NCBI GenBank assembly: GCA_029962745.1 | Contig: CM057169.1 | Location: 14,225,193-14,289,192 of the forward strand | Source of the DNA: Echinometra lucunter | Taxonomy: Eukaryota; Echinodermata; Echinoidea; Camarodonta; Echinometridae | Length of the DNA: 64,000 nucleotides | Direction: 5' to 3' | Shown: piece by piece, positions 1 to 11,197 of the stretch | How the letters are laid out: the number at the start of each line of letters is the position of its first letter | How positions within the stretch are numbered: position 1 is the stretch's first letter | Translations under genes and position numbers: made by a program | Notes under the pieces: model-generated | Seen by the model: only the letters and a program-made list of their open reading frames with translations | What the model was told of the DNA's origin: nothing | Database searches by the model: none

Positions 1-410
1 TTGTACTCGAAAACCCTGAAACCAACCATAGTTTGGAATGAAAAGCTGTAAGTTAGACGCAAACTGCGATTTTAGTAGCTTTCGTCTCGAGAGACAATGA
101 ACTAAGAGGACCGTTTGCACGAATTAAAAGATACCGTTACCTGCCTTCCTCCGCGTGATATGTCAATACACTCAGTGCGGTCCGTTGAGTCATGTGCGCA
201 TGCGCACTCCTTACGTTTGGTCTGTGCAACCGACCCTCGTATATTTTTCAAACATTGGTTCACATTTCTAATATTTAAAAATACTTCCCGTGGATATTAT
301 ACTCTGAATCTTTCAAACTGGTATTTTTACTCTGTAACCCTAATGTTTATCCCATTTTCAAGTAACAAAATGAGATTTTTAAAAATTCATAACAATGTTA
401 ACCAATGTCT
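1..410. mobile_element. TTAA-flanked MITE, family A (right part; left end off window)
   Basis: This is about 90 percent identical by eye to 15330-15742. The right end reads GTTAACCAATGTCT followed by TTAA at 411-414. This matches the inverted right end of the complete copy, whose left end is AGGCATTGGCTAAC. It is non-coding and sits in a CUL4 intron. The TTAA target site fits piggyBac or Kolobok type non-autonomous elements; the AG...CT termini fit Kolobok better. Confidence 0.7.
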
Positions 411-696
411 TTAAGCTTAGAGTTAGTTTTAGATATAGTGTTAGGGCTAGGCTTTACGTTTGTTATTTGGTTAAGGGTAAGCATTAAAGATAAACTGGCG
501 TTCTGGTCATGGGATCATAATGTGAAAGAACTGTTCCAGAGCAACCGGGTGAGTTAAATTTTTGTTCGGTTTGTACGGTTAAGGCACCTTATGAGAAACC
601 GGTATGATTGGAACGAACCGGTGAATGAACCACTTAATTTGTATTGCACCAAGTTCTCTTGACGCAGTCACCAGTTATTTCTCCCTTTTTCTTCAG

Positions 697-813
697 ATGG
701 TCAATCTACAGGAGCACTTCAAACGGTTCTACCTTGGTAAGCACAGTGGTCGCAAACTTCAATGGCAGCCAAGTCTAGGTCACTGCCTTGTCAAGTCTCA
801 GTTCAGAGAAGAG
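697..813 (+). CDS. CUL4: CUL4 exon: cullin repeat / homology segment
   Basis: 39 codons, phase 0 in and out. The acceptor is CTTCAG at 691-696 after a pyrimidine tract and the donor is GTGAGA at 814. It encodes [18 protein letters not shown] and following residues, colinear with the human CUL4 segment containing [13 protein letters not shown]. The ATG here is an internal methionine, not the gene start. Confidence 0.93.
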
Positions 814-3800
814 GTGAGAGTTTTGTCATTGAACCCACAGAAACGGAGTGGTACCTGTTTTAAAGACGCTCAGTCGTGGGCTTTCATGGGGAATTTGATG
901 CCATGTGTGCTTACCCAGTAACAGGTGTTGTCCATCACCGTGAGTTTTATGACCAACAGACCTTATGTAATGCGCTGTATATTCCACCCTTTGCCCCATA
1001 TGGCAAAGTCATTATCTCACTTTCCCTGGCCCGAGAATGCCCGAAGCAGGCCGAAGAATGTTTATGGTGGGACAGCTTGTTTTGCTGTGCTCCAGAAATG
1101 TAGTTCGATTACAGGTATTTCCAGTGCTTTTCACAAAGTCTGGTGTCAGCAAATTATGATCCACTCCCCATGAAAGCCCATGACTGAATGTCTTTAACTT
1201 TAGGGGAATTAGGTAGTCAGTGGTCAACTTCTCAGGCTTTAGAAAGCTATGAATTTTATGGAGTCAATTGCTAAGTTTTGACATCATTGGGCTAGTCTGC
1301 TTGTTATATGTATTTTTCAGATCAATTGCAAAAAAAACGTTTTATAAATAGTGCCTCTCATATATACGCCTATTATTTACTATGCCATTCTAGTATTATA
1401 ACGAAACCCAGCTTTCATGTACTGTAACATGCTTTCAAGATGACTACATGTATTTGTTATTTTTTGTTTCATATCTAAATTTCTGCTTTATATGTTAAGT
1501 GCGACTTGCCATTTGTCTGGAATGGGACATTGGACCTGGTCATTTTCGTTTCTGTATCTTTGTAACTTGATCTGTAATAAAGACATGATTTAACATCAAC
1601 AGAAAGGATATGACTGGGCATTGTATTATTTTTCCATGCTCAGCCATTTTGGTTATAGTACACCCATCAGGCAGGAGGACATGTACAACACTTTTTCTTT
1701 GATTTCTTTGGTGCCATATGTGACTATAACTTAGCCTTGTTAACCCATTCGTGACAGGAATTATTTAAAGCCTAATTTGATCAGCTTTTATTCTTCAAAT
1801 TGGCAACACCAACATTTTACTTTTATTGCTACATTTTTCTTATAAAACATCATGTATCTGAAATAAATATAAATTGACAGAATGTATGATGAGAAGTCAT
1901 AAAGTTGCCAGTTTGCAGGGAAAAACGGTAATTTTAACATTTTCATCGCATTGCCAATTATTTAAAGCCTAATTTGATCAGCTTTTATTCTTCAAATTGG
2001 CAACACCAACATTTTACTTTTATTGCTACATTTTTCTTATAAAACATCATGTATCTGAAATAAATATAAATTGACAGAATGTATGATGAAAAGTCATAAA
2101 GTTGCCAGTTTGCAGGGAAAAACGGTAATTTTAACATTTTCATCGCATTGCCAAGATAAGGATTTTAATGCTTATTTTCCTTTAAAAAAATTTCAGCATC
2201 AAACAACAAATATTAGGGCTCTGCATCAAAAGTTATCAGACCAAACCACATAATGTGGACCCTCTGTCTTAAAGTAATATTATCATTGTCTCAACTCCCA
2301 TTTAACTATTTATTATAAGAAAAGAAAATGTTTGATGCAGATGTTTATGATATATATTATGTGTGAAAAAACAACAACAACCAAAAAACCCCAACTAATT
2401 CACTCAGCAGAAATAAGATATTTATCTGTTTCAGTGGCAAACTGTTCTCATTAAAAGTCAGAAACTATGACAGTGTGTCCTACTTTATATATCTGCTTTT
2501 CATCATGTTTTGATATGTGTGTGATAATTCTCATACAGAGCTCATCAGTGAAGGAGCTTCAGGTGTCCCTCTACCAAACACTAGTCCTACTACTCTTCAA
2601 TGAGGGAGACAACTTCACAGTAGAAGAGATACGACAAGCTACCAACATAGGTAAAAAAAGCAACCATCCAACAAACAAACCTAAAGCACAGCTATTGAGA
2701 TTTAGTAATAGATTTCTATATTCTGAAATGTCAAAGGGTGTTTTCATGGAATCCTAATATTTACAGCTTAGAAGTCGTGCTGAAGATCAGAGTTCTGTGT
2801 TATGAAGATATGCAATTCATATAAAGTGATCACAACTCATCTTTAGTCTGGTGTCATTGGAAACCCTGTACATAAGAGATAGGAGGCTAATTGTTTGTGA
2901 TTAATTGGAGGCCTTCCCAGCAAATCAAATTAATTGCAACGAAAGTACTAGGACATTGAAATTCATTAGGGTATGAGGTGTAATAAATTGTTTTGAACAA
3001 GCCAAGTAACCATATGTCCTTGTTTGTCATGTGCAGAGGACAGCGAGCTGAGGAGAACTCTTCAATCACTAGCATGTGGTAAGGCAAGGGTCATCCTCAA
3101 GCAACCAAAGGTATGCCCCCCTCTTTCTCTCTCTTCTCTCCTTGTCTGACTGTTTCTCTCCCTGTCTCCTCTCTTTCTCCCTATCTTCTTTTCCCTTTCT
3201 TCTCTCTCCCTCTTCTCTGTTACCTCTCCATATGGCCATCTCTTCAATTTTCTTAGTGCTATGGATTATCCTGTTCAAGTTCTCAAGTCACGCAATCGTA
3301 TTTTTCTTCAAATGTTACATTTTCTAAATATAGACCGATCCGACTTTCGATTTGTGGGCAGTGCCACTACTGCGGTGTGTGTCCCCCATAGGGCATGTGC
3401 TATGGGCATGTAATCTTTGCACATTACATCCAGGTGCGCTGCATTGTTGTATGTAACTCTATGGCGGGACACCGCAGTAATGGCTGATCATCTGCTGCCC
3501 TCAACGATGAGCCGGATCGGTCTATAAAAACAAGACATCCTAGCAATTGTAGTGTACTTTACAATCCCATGGAATACTGTATAAGTGGAAATTTTCATGT
3601 GAATAATTTTTTTCACGCTCAGCCGAGTTGAACGCAATCGCAGACAGTAAGGATAATTGTATTTGCATGCAAGATAAACAAAATATTGCGCGCAAGTGTC
3701 GTGCCGCGCGAAATGTGCGGACATATCCACACCGCGAAATATTCTACGTTTACAGTAGTGTATTTTGTGAGGCTCACTTGATTAATGTCCATATGCGTAT

Positions 3801-5542
3801 TTTACAGGGTCGTGACATTGAGGATGGTGACAAGTTTGTCTTTGCCAAAGACTTCAAGCACAAGCTCTTCAGAATCAAGATCAACCAAGTCCAGATGAAA
3901 GAAACGGTCAGTATTTATCCATAAAACTGAAAATATAGAAATGTAAAACCATATTTGATATTGTATGAATGCCAGTGGTTTTGTGGAACCTGCTTAATCA
4001 GAATCTTCACACACTTACATGAGCTCAATGCCACTACATTCAGGCCTCTGACTTTGTTCTCTGCTGGCACAAAGAGTTTGTGAAGACACCTGCATTATCT
4101 GAGCTACTCACCAACAGCCCCTCACAATAAAACAGGCTGGTAATAAGTCTAGCTTCCTGTTACCTCAGGTAGCCAACACGAGCCCTTTACATGTCATGCT
4201 ATGTTCCTTTAGTTTCCACTCCAGGCTTTCCGTTCATTATTGCAGTTAATGTTGATAAGTGCGTGGCATAAAGCTTGTTATGTCTCTTCTCATATCTATC
4301 CTTAGTTATCAGAATTGCAGTTACTCTTCCTAGAAGTTAATATTTAAATCTGGTATTTGCCACAAAGTATTTTTGGCCTGAAACCCAAACATTCAAAGCA
4401 AATACTTAAGGCCATTTATCAAAAGTCTTGTCCCGCGTCACCAATCATCTTCTCCCTGATCGTTCTTTTACCCCTGATCCCCTGTTGTTTTGTCTACGGA
4501 GAAACGGGAGGTTCGGAGGGGAAAAGGCGCTGAGCGGGGAAGACGCTAAAGGCTGCGTTACAAATTGGCTCTGACTTTTGATAAGGTGCCTATTATGGTG
4601 ATCGATCCTCTTTAATGGGATATCGATGTCCTCTCCCATGTAGGTGGAAGAGCAGGTGAACACGCAGGAGAGAGTGTTCCAGGATCGTCAGTACCAGATT
4701 GATGCAGCTATTGTTAGGATCATGAAGATGCGCAAATCTCTCAGTCATAATCTACTAGTCTCTGAGCTCTACAATCAACTGAGGTTTCCAGTGAAGGTAA
4801 GTCATAAGCAATGCTCAGCTGTTGTGTATTTGTTTTTAAATTTCACAAGAAACTGTGATTTCAAGTGATAATGATGTTATGATATCTCTTCACATGCCTT
4901 GCAAATAACATGTACATTTCCCATACTGTACCTGCCAATTGTTCCTATGAATGCTCAGCTGTTGTGTATTTGGTTTCTAAATTTTACAAGCAGCTGGGAT
5001 TTCAAGTGAATGTTATGTCATGATAGCTCCACATGCCTTGCAAATATCATGTACATTTCCATACCCGCTAACTGTTCCTATTAAATAGGAATATTCCTAT
5101 GTTTGGGGAAAGAGAAATACCATTTTAAACCTTTGTGTTCCTATTTCTGTATAATTTATCTGTAGTATTTAACTGGAATTTTAGGAATGTTCTGTTTTTG
5201 AATATCTCTTGATAATTTGTTCCTATTTCTTGGCTGTCAGGGTTGGCAGGTATGCATTTCATTGTGCTGTACAAGATTGTAGTGTCATATCATAACGTTA
5301 TATTTAGTAGCTGTGGCGCAAGAAATAATTCAATTTTAATCCTTTATGCAAATATTAAATTACAAATAGAATATTTAAACTATAAGCTCATATCGTTCAG
5401 AAATGATAACAATACCGTATTTGGGTTTCTGTTTCTGTTTTTTCAGCCATCAGATCTAAAGAAGAGAATAGAGAGTCTCATCGATCGCGATTACATGGAG
5501 CGTGACAAGGACAATCCGAACCAGTATCACTACGTAGCATAA
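697..5542 (+). CDS. CUL4: Cullin-4, C-terminal part (last six coding exons)
   Basis: Six exons join in phase to give 216 residues: 697-813, 2539-2650, 3037-3110, 3808-3906, 4644-4796 and 5447-5542. The protein is the scaffold of CRL4 ubiquitin ligases; its C-terminal half binds the RING protein RBX1 and is activated by NEDD8. Family motifs are plain: [13 protein letters not shown], then [28 protein letters not shown] and the terminal winged helix ending NPNQYHYVA. The NEDD8 acceptor lysine is the K of RIMK, codon 4725-4727. All introns start GT and end AG. CUL4 is about 750 residues, so roughly 540 residues and their exons lie left of the window. The match is to CUL4 rather than CUL3 because of the VQMKET and [10 protein letters not shown] segments. 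No frameshift is seen. Confidence 0.95.
864..1193. mobile_element. TTAA-flanked MITE, family B, copy 1
   Basis: 330 bp in the first visible CUL4 intron. The inverted ends are AGACGCTCAGTCGTGGGCTT at the left and the complement of AGACATTCAGTCATGGGCTT at the right. TTAA flanks both sides (860-863 and 1194-1197). A second copy lies at 19082-19400. No transposase is present. Confidence 0.75.
1576..1581 (+). other. Intronic AATAAA
   Basis: AATAAA follows a stretch that resembles a 3' end, inside the first visible CUL4 intron. Its use would truncate cullin-4 before the neddylation domain. There is nothing beyond the hexamer to support use. Confidence 0.2.
1744..2269. mobile_element. TTAA-flanked MITE, family C, with internal 197-bp tandem duplication
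   Basis: The element begins TTAA (1740-1743) then CCCATTCGTGACAGG and is homologous throughout to 59536-59943. Its first internal segment is repeated head to tail (1759-1955 and 1956-2152). The right end is damaged: the last nine bases of the inverted repeat (ACGAATGGG) are missing before TTAA at 2269-2272. Confidence 0.7.
2539..2650 (+). CDS. CUL4: CUL4 exon: [17 protein letters not shown] segment
   Basis: 112 nt, phase 0 in, phase 1 out. The acceptor is ATACAG at 2533-2538 and the donor is GTAAAA at 2651. It encodes [20 protein letters not shown] through EEIRQATNI, the conserved cullin homology helices. The upstream intron holds two mobile elements (864-1193 and 1744-2269). Confidence 0.93.
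3037..3110 (+). CDS. CUL4: CUL4 exon: [17 protein letters not shown] segment
   Basis: 74 nt, phase 1 in, phase 0 out. The acceptor is GTGCAG at 3031-3036 and the donor is GTATGC at 3111. It encodes [20 protein letters not shown], the classic cullin LxxTLxSLACGK signature. A CT-rich tract follows in the next intron. Confidence 0.93.
3113..3232. repeat. CT-rich low-complexity tract
   Basis: An imperfect CT/CTT polypyrimidine stretch immediately downstream of a CUL4 exon donor. It gives rise to spurious arginine/glutamate-rich or serine/leucine-rich reading frames on both strands. Confidence 0.8.
3329..3526. mobile_element. Fold-back MITE with TATAGACCGATCCG ends
   Basis: About 198 bp in a CUL4 intron. 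The left end is TATAGACCGATCCG and the right end is the complement, CCGGATCGGTCTATA. The homology continues inward imperfectly for about 55 bp, including ACTGCGGTGT on the left and ACACCGCAGT on the right. No coding capacity. Confidence 0.7.
3808..3906 (+). CDS. CUL4: CUL4 exon: DIEDGDKF / FRIKIN segment
   Basis: 33 codons, phase 0 in and out. The acceptor is TTACAG ending 3807 and the donor is GTCAGT at 3907. It encodes [20 protein letters not shown] and [13 protein letters not shown]. This beta-rich segment precedes the winged helix and is identical in plan to vertebrate CUL4. Confidence 0.93.
4644..4796 (+). CDS. CUL4: CUL4 exon: neddylation domain with acceptor lysine
   Basis: 51 codons, phase 0 in and out. 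The acceptor is TAG at 4641-4643 and the donor is GTAAGT at 4797. It encodes [40 protein letters not shown] and [11 protein letters not shown]. The lysine at codon 4725-4727 corresponds to the conserved NEDD8 attachment site in RIMKMRK. Confidence 0.95.
4811..5090. repeat. Diverged tandem duplication, unit about 140 bp
   Basis: The segment starting ATGCTCAGCTGTTGTGTATT at 4811 recurs at 4951. Both copies share TTTCAAGTGA, CACATGCCTTGCAAAT and CATGTACATTTCC blocks. It lies 14 bp past a CUL4 exon and is intronic. Confidence 0.7.
5447..5542 (+). CDS. CUL4: CUL4 terminal exon
   Basis: 31 codons plus TAA at 5540-5542. The acceptor is TTTTCAG ending 5446. It encodes [20 protein letters not shown] and ends NQYHYVA, the invariant end of cullin-4 proteins. 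The winged-helix B terminus is complete. Confidence 0.95.
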   Translation, partial: PSDLKKRIESLIDRDYMERDKDNPNQYHYVA

Positions 5543-7867
5543 ACCCTGCAAGACTTGTACAGAGACTTATCAATGTGGTCCCCTAAGGGGGACACCCATT
5601 CGAGCAACGACTGGAAAAAAAAAACATGCATAGTGGATAGAGAGCAATTTGTGAAAATGCTAACTGTAATGGAACCCTTGACTTTGAAGACAGTGAATTT
5701 CGTCCTGCCGTGATTTATTAGAAGACTTCTTTCGTCGATGCCTGTGCTGAAAGCTAATGGAAATGGATCACGATGCTCTATGGAAACACAAGCGATTTTT
5801 TTTGTTTGTTTCTTCTTTCACTGAAGTTAAATATATTTTGATGTTATCTTCGCATCGATTTGCACAGTCACTTGTCTGTGAAGGACTATTTACTTGCAGT
5901 TATTTAACCCACAGCAGTACAGTGTCTCCCTTTAATGACACTTTTGCAGTAACTTTTGATCCAAAAAGAAAAAAAATTAACAGAAAATTTTTAGTCCATT
6001 TTGCAATGCAGTACGTTGTGCCATTTAAGCTAAGAGCAATATCATCATAGCTTATCTTCTAACTATCTACATGTAAATGGGCAATGCATCGCAAAATATA
6101 TAATCACTAATTTCATGTCTAAATTGGCAATTTGCTTTTAAAATTTTTCAATTTTCAATCACATCGGTTCTTGTTATATACAGTTTCATTCTTTCAAACT
6201 GTGTAGTAATGGGGAAAAAGTAAATGTTGCCAATTTGACAGAGGAAAGCTGAATAATTTGGACTCGGAGAATATTCTGTATTGCCATGGGTTAATGGTGA
6301 ATGTGAAGGGAATGTACTATTGCTAATTATATTTTTTACCAGAATTACTATATGAATGTGATAAGTATGCCCCTGCCCTAATTTACACAATGTTTATTTG
6401 ATTCAATGGTACTGTTTAACTTTTTGGAAAAATGTTCTTGTTGCTTAATTGGGCATGGGTCTATTGTGACATGAAGCTGTTGTGAAGTGTTGCAAAATTC
6501 AAGCAAAATATTTTAATGGGGGGAGGGAGAGAAATTTAATGTCTTGTGCTTTTTAAGAGATCACAACAGTTGAACATTTTTGCATCATATCATCATAAAT
6601 GTTCGATAGTATTATTCTTTAAAGATTTGTACGTTCCGAAAAGTTATCTTATCTGAACACAGTGCGCATATCAAGACTCCTGAATAGTTGACTCTGCAAT
6701 GGGGTAAAATTGTCTTATTGCTTTTATTTCAAAGTTAAACAGATTACAAATAGTGTAACCATTTCTCATTTCCATGTTAGAGCATTGTCAGCCACAGGTT
6801 TATGTTAGTGTATGATCCATAAGTTGACGTGCTGACCCAAAATATGTTTGTGGTAAAGAATATCTTATGGTTAAGCCGCTGACAGTATTGAAAAGGCATT
6901 TGTGAAGACAAGGTCCTATATTTCATTGTACATGCTTTACTGTCTGGCATATGCTTTTATATAAGATATTCAGTCTCGATTCTGTATTTCACATGGGGTG
7001 AGTTTTACAGCATCTGTATCCATGCACAAGCAAGTTATTTATATGTGCATATTTGGGAAAGTATTTATAAAAACTTCATCACATTTTGTTATGCACCGTT
7101 TCATGCAGGCATTGTAAGACAAATTTTGAATTATCTAGTAAAATCAAAGAAGTACATAATAGCCCCAAGGTTGTTTCAACTTTGCTGATGACACCCACAG
7201 ACAAACGTTCAAACAAAATGAGTTCCCCCTTGAAATTTGCCTATTAGACTCTGGGGAAAAAGAAAATTTGCCAACCTCTTACTCTGTTTTCGGACAGAGC
7301 TTTGCAGCACAATATTGGGATAGATGGATTCCTTATGGTATCAGATAAGGGCATTGAGTAACTTATGATCATAGTGGTAAATTATATATTGACTATCTGT
7401 ATTCCCAGTTCATGCTGCCCCCCATGCATTTCCAAACAAGAACATAACTAACTACATTAAATTTGATTGGAATTGTGAACTCCATCTTATACATCATTAT
7501 TGCCCCCCCCCTCCCTTCCCCATTTTGAAAAATGGGATATACACAGGTGCTAATTCTCATATCAAAAAGGAGTGTTCAGTTTATTTTTTTTCTGTCTATC
7601 GGGTATTGGTTAATGTTTATGCCTCCACCCATGGAAGGTGGCGCTGGATGCATTACTTTTTTCTGAGGGTGGTGCTCAAATAATCTGAGTCGTCATCATC
7701 ATAAACTTTCTATCAGTTGGTAAATATTGTAGGTTTACGACAGGTGTGTTTTTTATTAGTAATCTGCCCCACAAAAGAAGCTATGTTAATATTGCATACT
7801 GAGTACCAAAAGGGTGTTGACCTGGTGAACTGATATGTGCTAACATCCTTCTTCTTCTCATCAGATT
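5543..7867 (+). other. CUL4 3' untranslated region and flank
   Basis: This is AT-rich sequence without coding exons. No canonical AATAAA is close to the stop; the first hexamer variant noticed is ATTAAA at 7456-7461, so the 3' end of the transcript cannot be placed. A run of C near 7503 is the only other feature. Confidence 0.5.
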
Positions 7868-8326
7868 TTAGGGAGCTTTAGATACACGACGCAGCTCAGA
7901 TGACGCGGTATCTTGGCAAAAATGTTGTGTGCATGCGCAAGACAGCTCTTTTCCAGTCCATCCTGCGTTGTCTGTTTTACACGATGGTTCTGGGGCCAGT
8001 TTACCGTCCTCCCCAATACACAACGTGAAACCTTTGTTGACCCTTTTTTATGACGTAATAATGGTTCATATTTGAGCGCGCGCACTTTGTTTGATTACTG
8101 CGCGCATACGCGTCCTTCCCGATACGTGACGCAAGACCCTGTTTTAGGACGTAATAATGGTTCACATCAGGTTCGCATCTGAGCACGCGCGCTTTGTTTG
8201 ATTGTACTGCGTCTTCCCCAAACCTAAAGCCTCTTTGCAACACGACGCGAGCAAAGAGGAGAACGCAAGTCAACTCGGCAAGATACCGCGTCGTCCGAGC
8301 TGCGTCGCATATCTAAAGCTCCCTAA
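7868..8326. mobile_element. MITE with terminal inverted repeats of about 46 bp and inner direct repeats
   Basis: The ends are TTAGGGAGCTTTAGATA and the complementary TATCTAAAGCTCCCTAA. The repeat continues inward through GACGCAGCTC and ACGCGGTATCTTG. Inside, ACGTAATAATGGTTCA occurs at about 8053 and 8150 with similar GCGCGC-CTTTGTTTGATT sequence after each copy. It is GC-rich against an AT-rich background. No clear target duplication. Confidence 0.75.
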
Positions 8327-8399
8327 TATAAGCCCCTGAGACCCTGGCCACAAGGTCAAATCTGGTTTCAGTTTGATCAAGAATTTGAAGATGTTCCAG

Positions 8400-8622
8400 G
8401 GGGGTGTTTCTCAAAGAGTTAAGTTGTACTTAGACTACTGTAAGTGCCACTGCGCATCCGGTATTTAATGTATAATCTCATTGATAGACTTCCCAATAGC
8501 TCGCATCCCCTAAGCATGATCCGACAATTCAGTGATGCATAATATACAGCACACTACTAGGAATTTAAGTGCGACTTCATTAAAGTCCAACTTAACTCTT
8601 GGTGAAACACCCCCCCCCCCCC
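8400..8622. mobile_element. Fold-back element with GGGGTGTTTC ends
   Basis: The left arm has GGGGTGTTTCTCAAAGAGTT then AAGTTGTACTT. The right arm is its complement, AAGTCCAACTT then AACTCTTGGTGAAACACCCC, with a run of C extending the end. It belongs to the family of short palindromic elements whose arms begin GTTTC. Confidence 0.65.
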
Positions 8623-8774
8623 AGGCTCTCAAGATTGTCTGTGGTTTACTACAGACCACCTTTTATTTCTTCCCTTTGCTGAATTTGAGATATGTAGGAA
8701 TCTGTGTGAATACCTGACCTATGTGAATCCCCCATACAAACCCACAATAATGTTTCTTTAACTTGTTGACTTCT

Positions 8775-8916
8775 GGGCCCCCGTTTCATAAAACTTATTA
8801 TCAGTAACAAGTGCCACATTTCTATGACAAATTTGCTCTCAGCCAATCAGATGCAAGGATTTCAGTAGCTTTTAACAGTTACTGCACCTTGATAACAAGT
8901 TTTATGAAACGGGCCC
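8775..8916. mobile_element. Fold-back element, GTTTCATAAAACTT family
   Basis: 142 bp bounded by GGGCCC on both sides. The arms are CGTTTCATAAAACTTATTAT and the complement ATAACAAGTTTTATGAAACG. The loop contains CAGCCAATCAGATGCAAGGA, which is shared in opposite orientation with 31937-32079. Confidence 0.75.
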
Positions 8917-9583
8917 TGAATTTTCAAATTTCCATAGATGGGGACCACCCATAGGCAAGGGATTAAGATTAGTGCAACTGAACTGAAATCTCATTGTTTT
9001 GGGGTTCTTTACAGGCAGCTTGAACATTTTCAGACATCCATTGTTTATATCAAAACCTCATTTCTGGTATGTTTCACACTTTTAATGCATTATAAGTATT
9101 ATTTTTTATAATATACTAGAGTATGGACATGGATATTTTACAGGGGTTATAAACTAATCAGCACAGTGCATTGGGAATGAATAATAATATACTTCACCTG
9201 TACGAAAAACTATTTGTGTAATCGCCCTTCCCATACTGCATAATTAAGATCTCATAAGGCATTTTCTTTTCCTAGTATATTAAAAAAAAAGAAAGTATCA
9301 TTTGGCTAATGTTTGTATTACATGTAAGAATTGATAAAAGTCAAGAAATAAAAATATAGATATGTGACAAACTATTCTTGCAAATTTGTCTTCTATATCA
9401 TCAATGTGTCTATGATGGAATATTGATAACGTCTTGGGTGAAAGTGAGAAGAAGAGGAATAGAGTAAGAAGAATAATGTTCAAGAAAATGGGTGAGAATA
9501 TTGAAGGTGATGAAAAAAGTGCTTTGCTACAAAAGTTGTATCGGAAAAGTTTTGAGTGAATGAACGTGAGGGAAAAGGAGAAT

Positions 9584-9585
<2 letters not shown>

Positions 9586-9671
<86 letters not shown>
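9586..9671. repeat. (GA)n microsatellite
   Basis: A nearly perfect GA dinucleotide run of about 85 bp with one AAAG interruption. Reading frames over it are artefacts of the repeat. Confidence 0.95.
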
Positions 9672-9672
<1 letters not shown>

Positions 9673-10640
9673 TCAAAGTGTCCACGAAGACGGAAGAAAT
9701 CGTGTGGGAATTCAATGAATCTGGGGTTTAGTGTTACAAGGGGCTATCTGCATTATGGGGTCAAAATCAGGGTTTGATATCAAAATGATCCTTAAGAGAC
9801 CGGGAACCCATTGGTTATGATGGTTTCTACAGCAAACTTTGCTCCAACAGGGTGCCACCCAGAAAAGGTATGGTCATCCGCATTAAACCAGTGTTTATAA
9901 CATGACTTCATTGCAAGCTTTCTCAAAATGGTCAAAAACGCAGATAGCCCGTTGCTGCACTAAACCCTCGATATATTCAAGTTTATTAAAATGTATAACA
10001 AGAGTACAATCATGACACAATAATGGCAAGCTTATTACAATACAAGATAAGGTAAAATAATAAAACAGATACATGAGATGCCAACTAATAGGATTTTATC
10101 CTATTTAGAAGGATTTCTTGAATGGAATTATGACAAAAGGTTTCCCCATTGAAATAGGATTTTTGAAAGTTCTGACAGTGATTTTTTGTTACCTTTATCT
10201 TATTTTCTTTTTATGATTTACATTTGAGTTTACCCCAGGGCTCAGTTTATCATTTTCAAATAAGTGCAGTGTAGAAGAGTGAGGATCATAATAATTTATC
10301 ATTAAGTCCTATATTAATGTTGCATTTTCACTGGGATATAATGCAGACGGCAAATGAATCTCACTGCTGTTTGTTTACAATTATCGAGCAAAAAATATGA
10401 TATGGGGCTTGAATTTCCTTCAAAGTTTCAAGTCTCAAGTGAGGAAAGCAGACTGCTAGTTAACTTTATAACAAACCGAGTTGGTTTGAAGTCTAGATTT
10501 GCCGTCCCAAAGCTTTCACTTTCACTTTTCATTTTATTTCGTCTTGTCATTAATTACCATGTGTTCTTCAGTGATCACCGTTATGGTTCTTCCAGACTGA
10601 TCAGCGTGATTGTTCCTTCCAAACCACAAAGATAGACAGG

Positions 10641-10665
10641 GAGAAAGAAAGAAAGAAAGAAAGAG

Positions 10666-10728
<63 letters not shown>

Positions 10729-10731
10729 AAA
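10641..10731. repeat. (GAAA)n microsatellite
   Basis: A tetranucleotide GAAA run of about 90 bp with one interruption near its start. Confidence 0.95.
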
Positions 10732-11177
10732 AACACATGAAAATGACTGTTCTTGAATCGTGGTAAAACTCCTTTAATGACTTAATTGACTTATTTGACC
10801 GAATTTTCAGAAATTTAACCTTTGTCCTCTATGACCTTTGATATTTGACGTAGGCCTACATACCCCCAAATCTAATCAGGTCATTTTCTTTACATGGTGA
10901 TACATACTAACACCAAGTTTGAAGTTCACACCGGAAATGTTCTTCAAATATCGCATAAATAAGGTTAAAACCTTAAATTTCAGAGAAACTGACCAATGTG
11001 ACATTTGTCCTTTGACCTGCACAAAATGTGATCAGATTGTTTTTTCGTTTGATTGCTTTTTATATATTATTTTCTTTCTATGATGATGTATAAGGGAGAA
11101 GATATTGAGATATTGCTTTAAGGAGGCTAACACCTGAAATTGCAGAAATTGACAACTTGAAGCATGGGCGTCAACCG

Positions 11178-11197
11178 GGGGGGGGGGGGGGGGGGGA
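11178..11197. repeat. Poly(G) tract
   Basis: A run of about 20 G after AGCATGGGCGTCAACC. It is one of many G or C runs in the window. Similar GGCGT-type contexts precede several of them, which suggests they belong to dispersed repeats. Confidence 0.8.

Noticed and set aside
3069..3278. Arg/Glu-rich minus-strand frames in a CUL4 intron
   Set aside because: They derive from the CT-rich tract and overlap a CUL4 exon on the other strand.
9527..9777. RE-rich and LS-rich frames over the GA repeat
   Set aside because: They are dinucleotide repeat artefacts.
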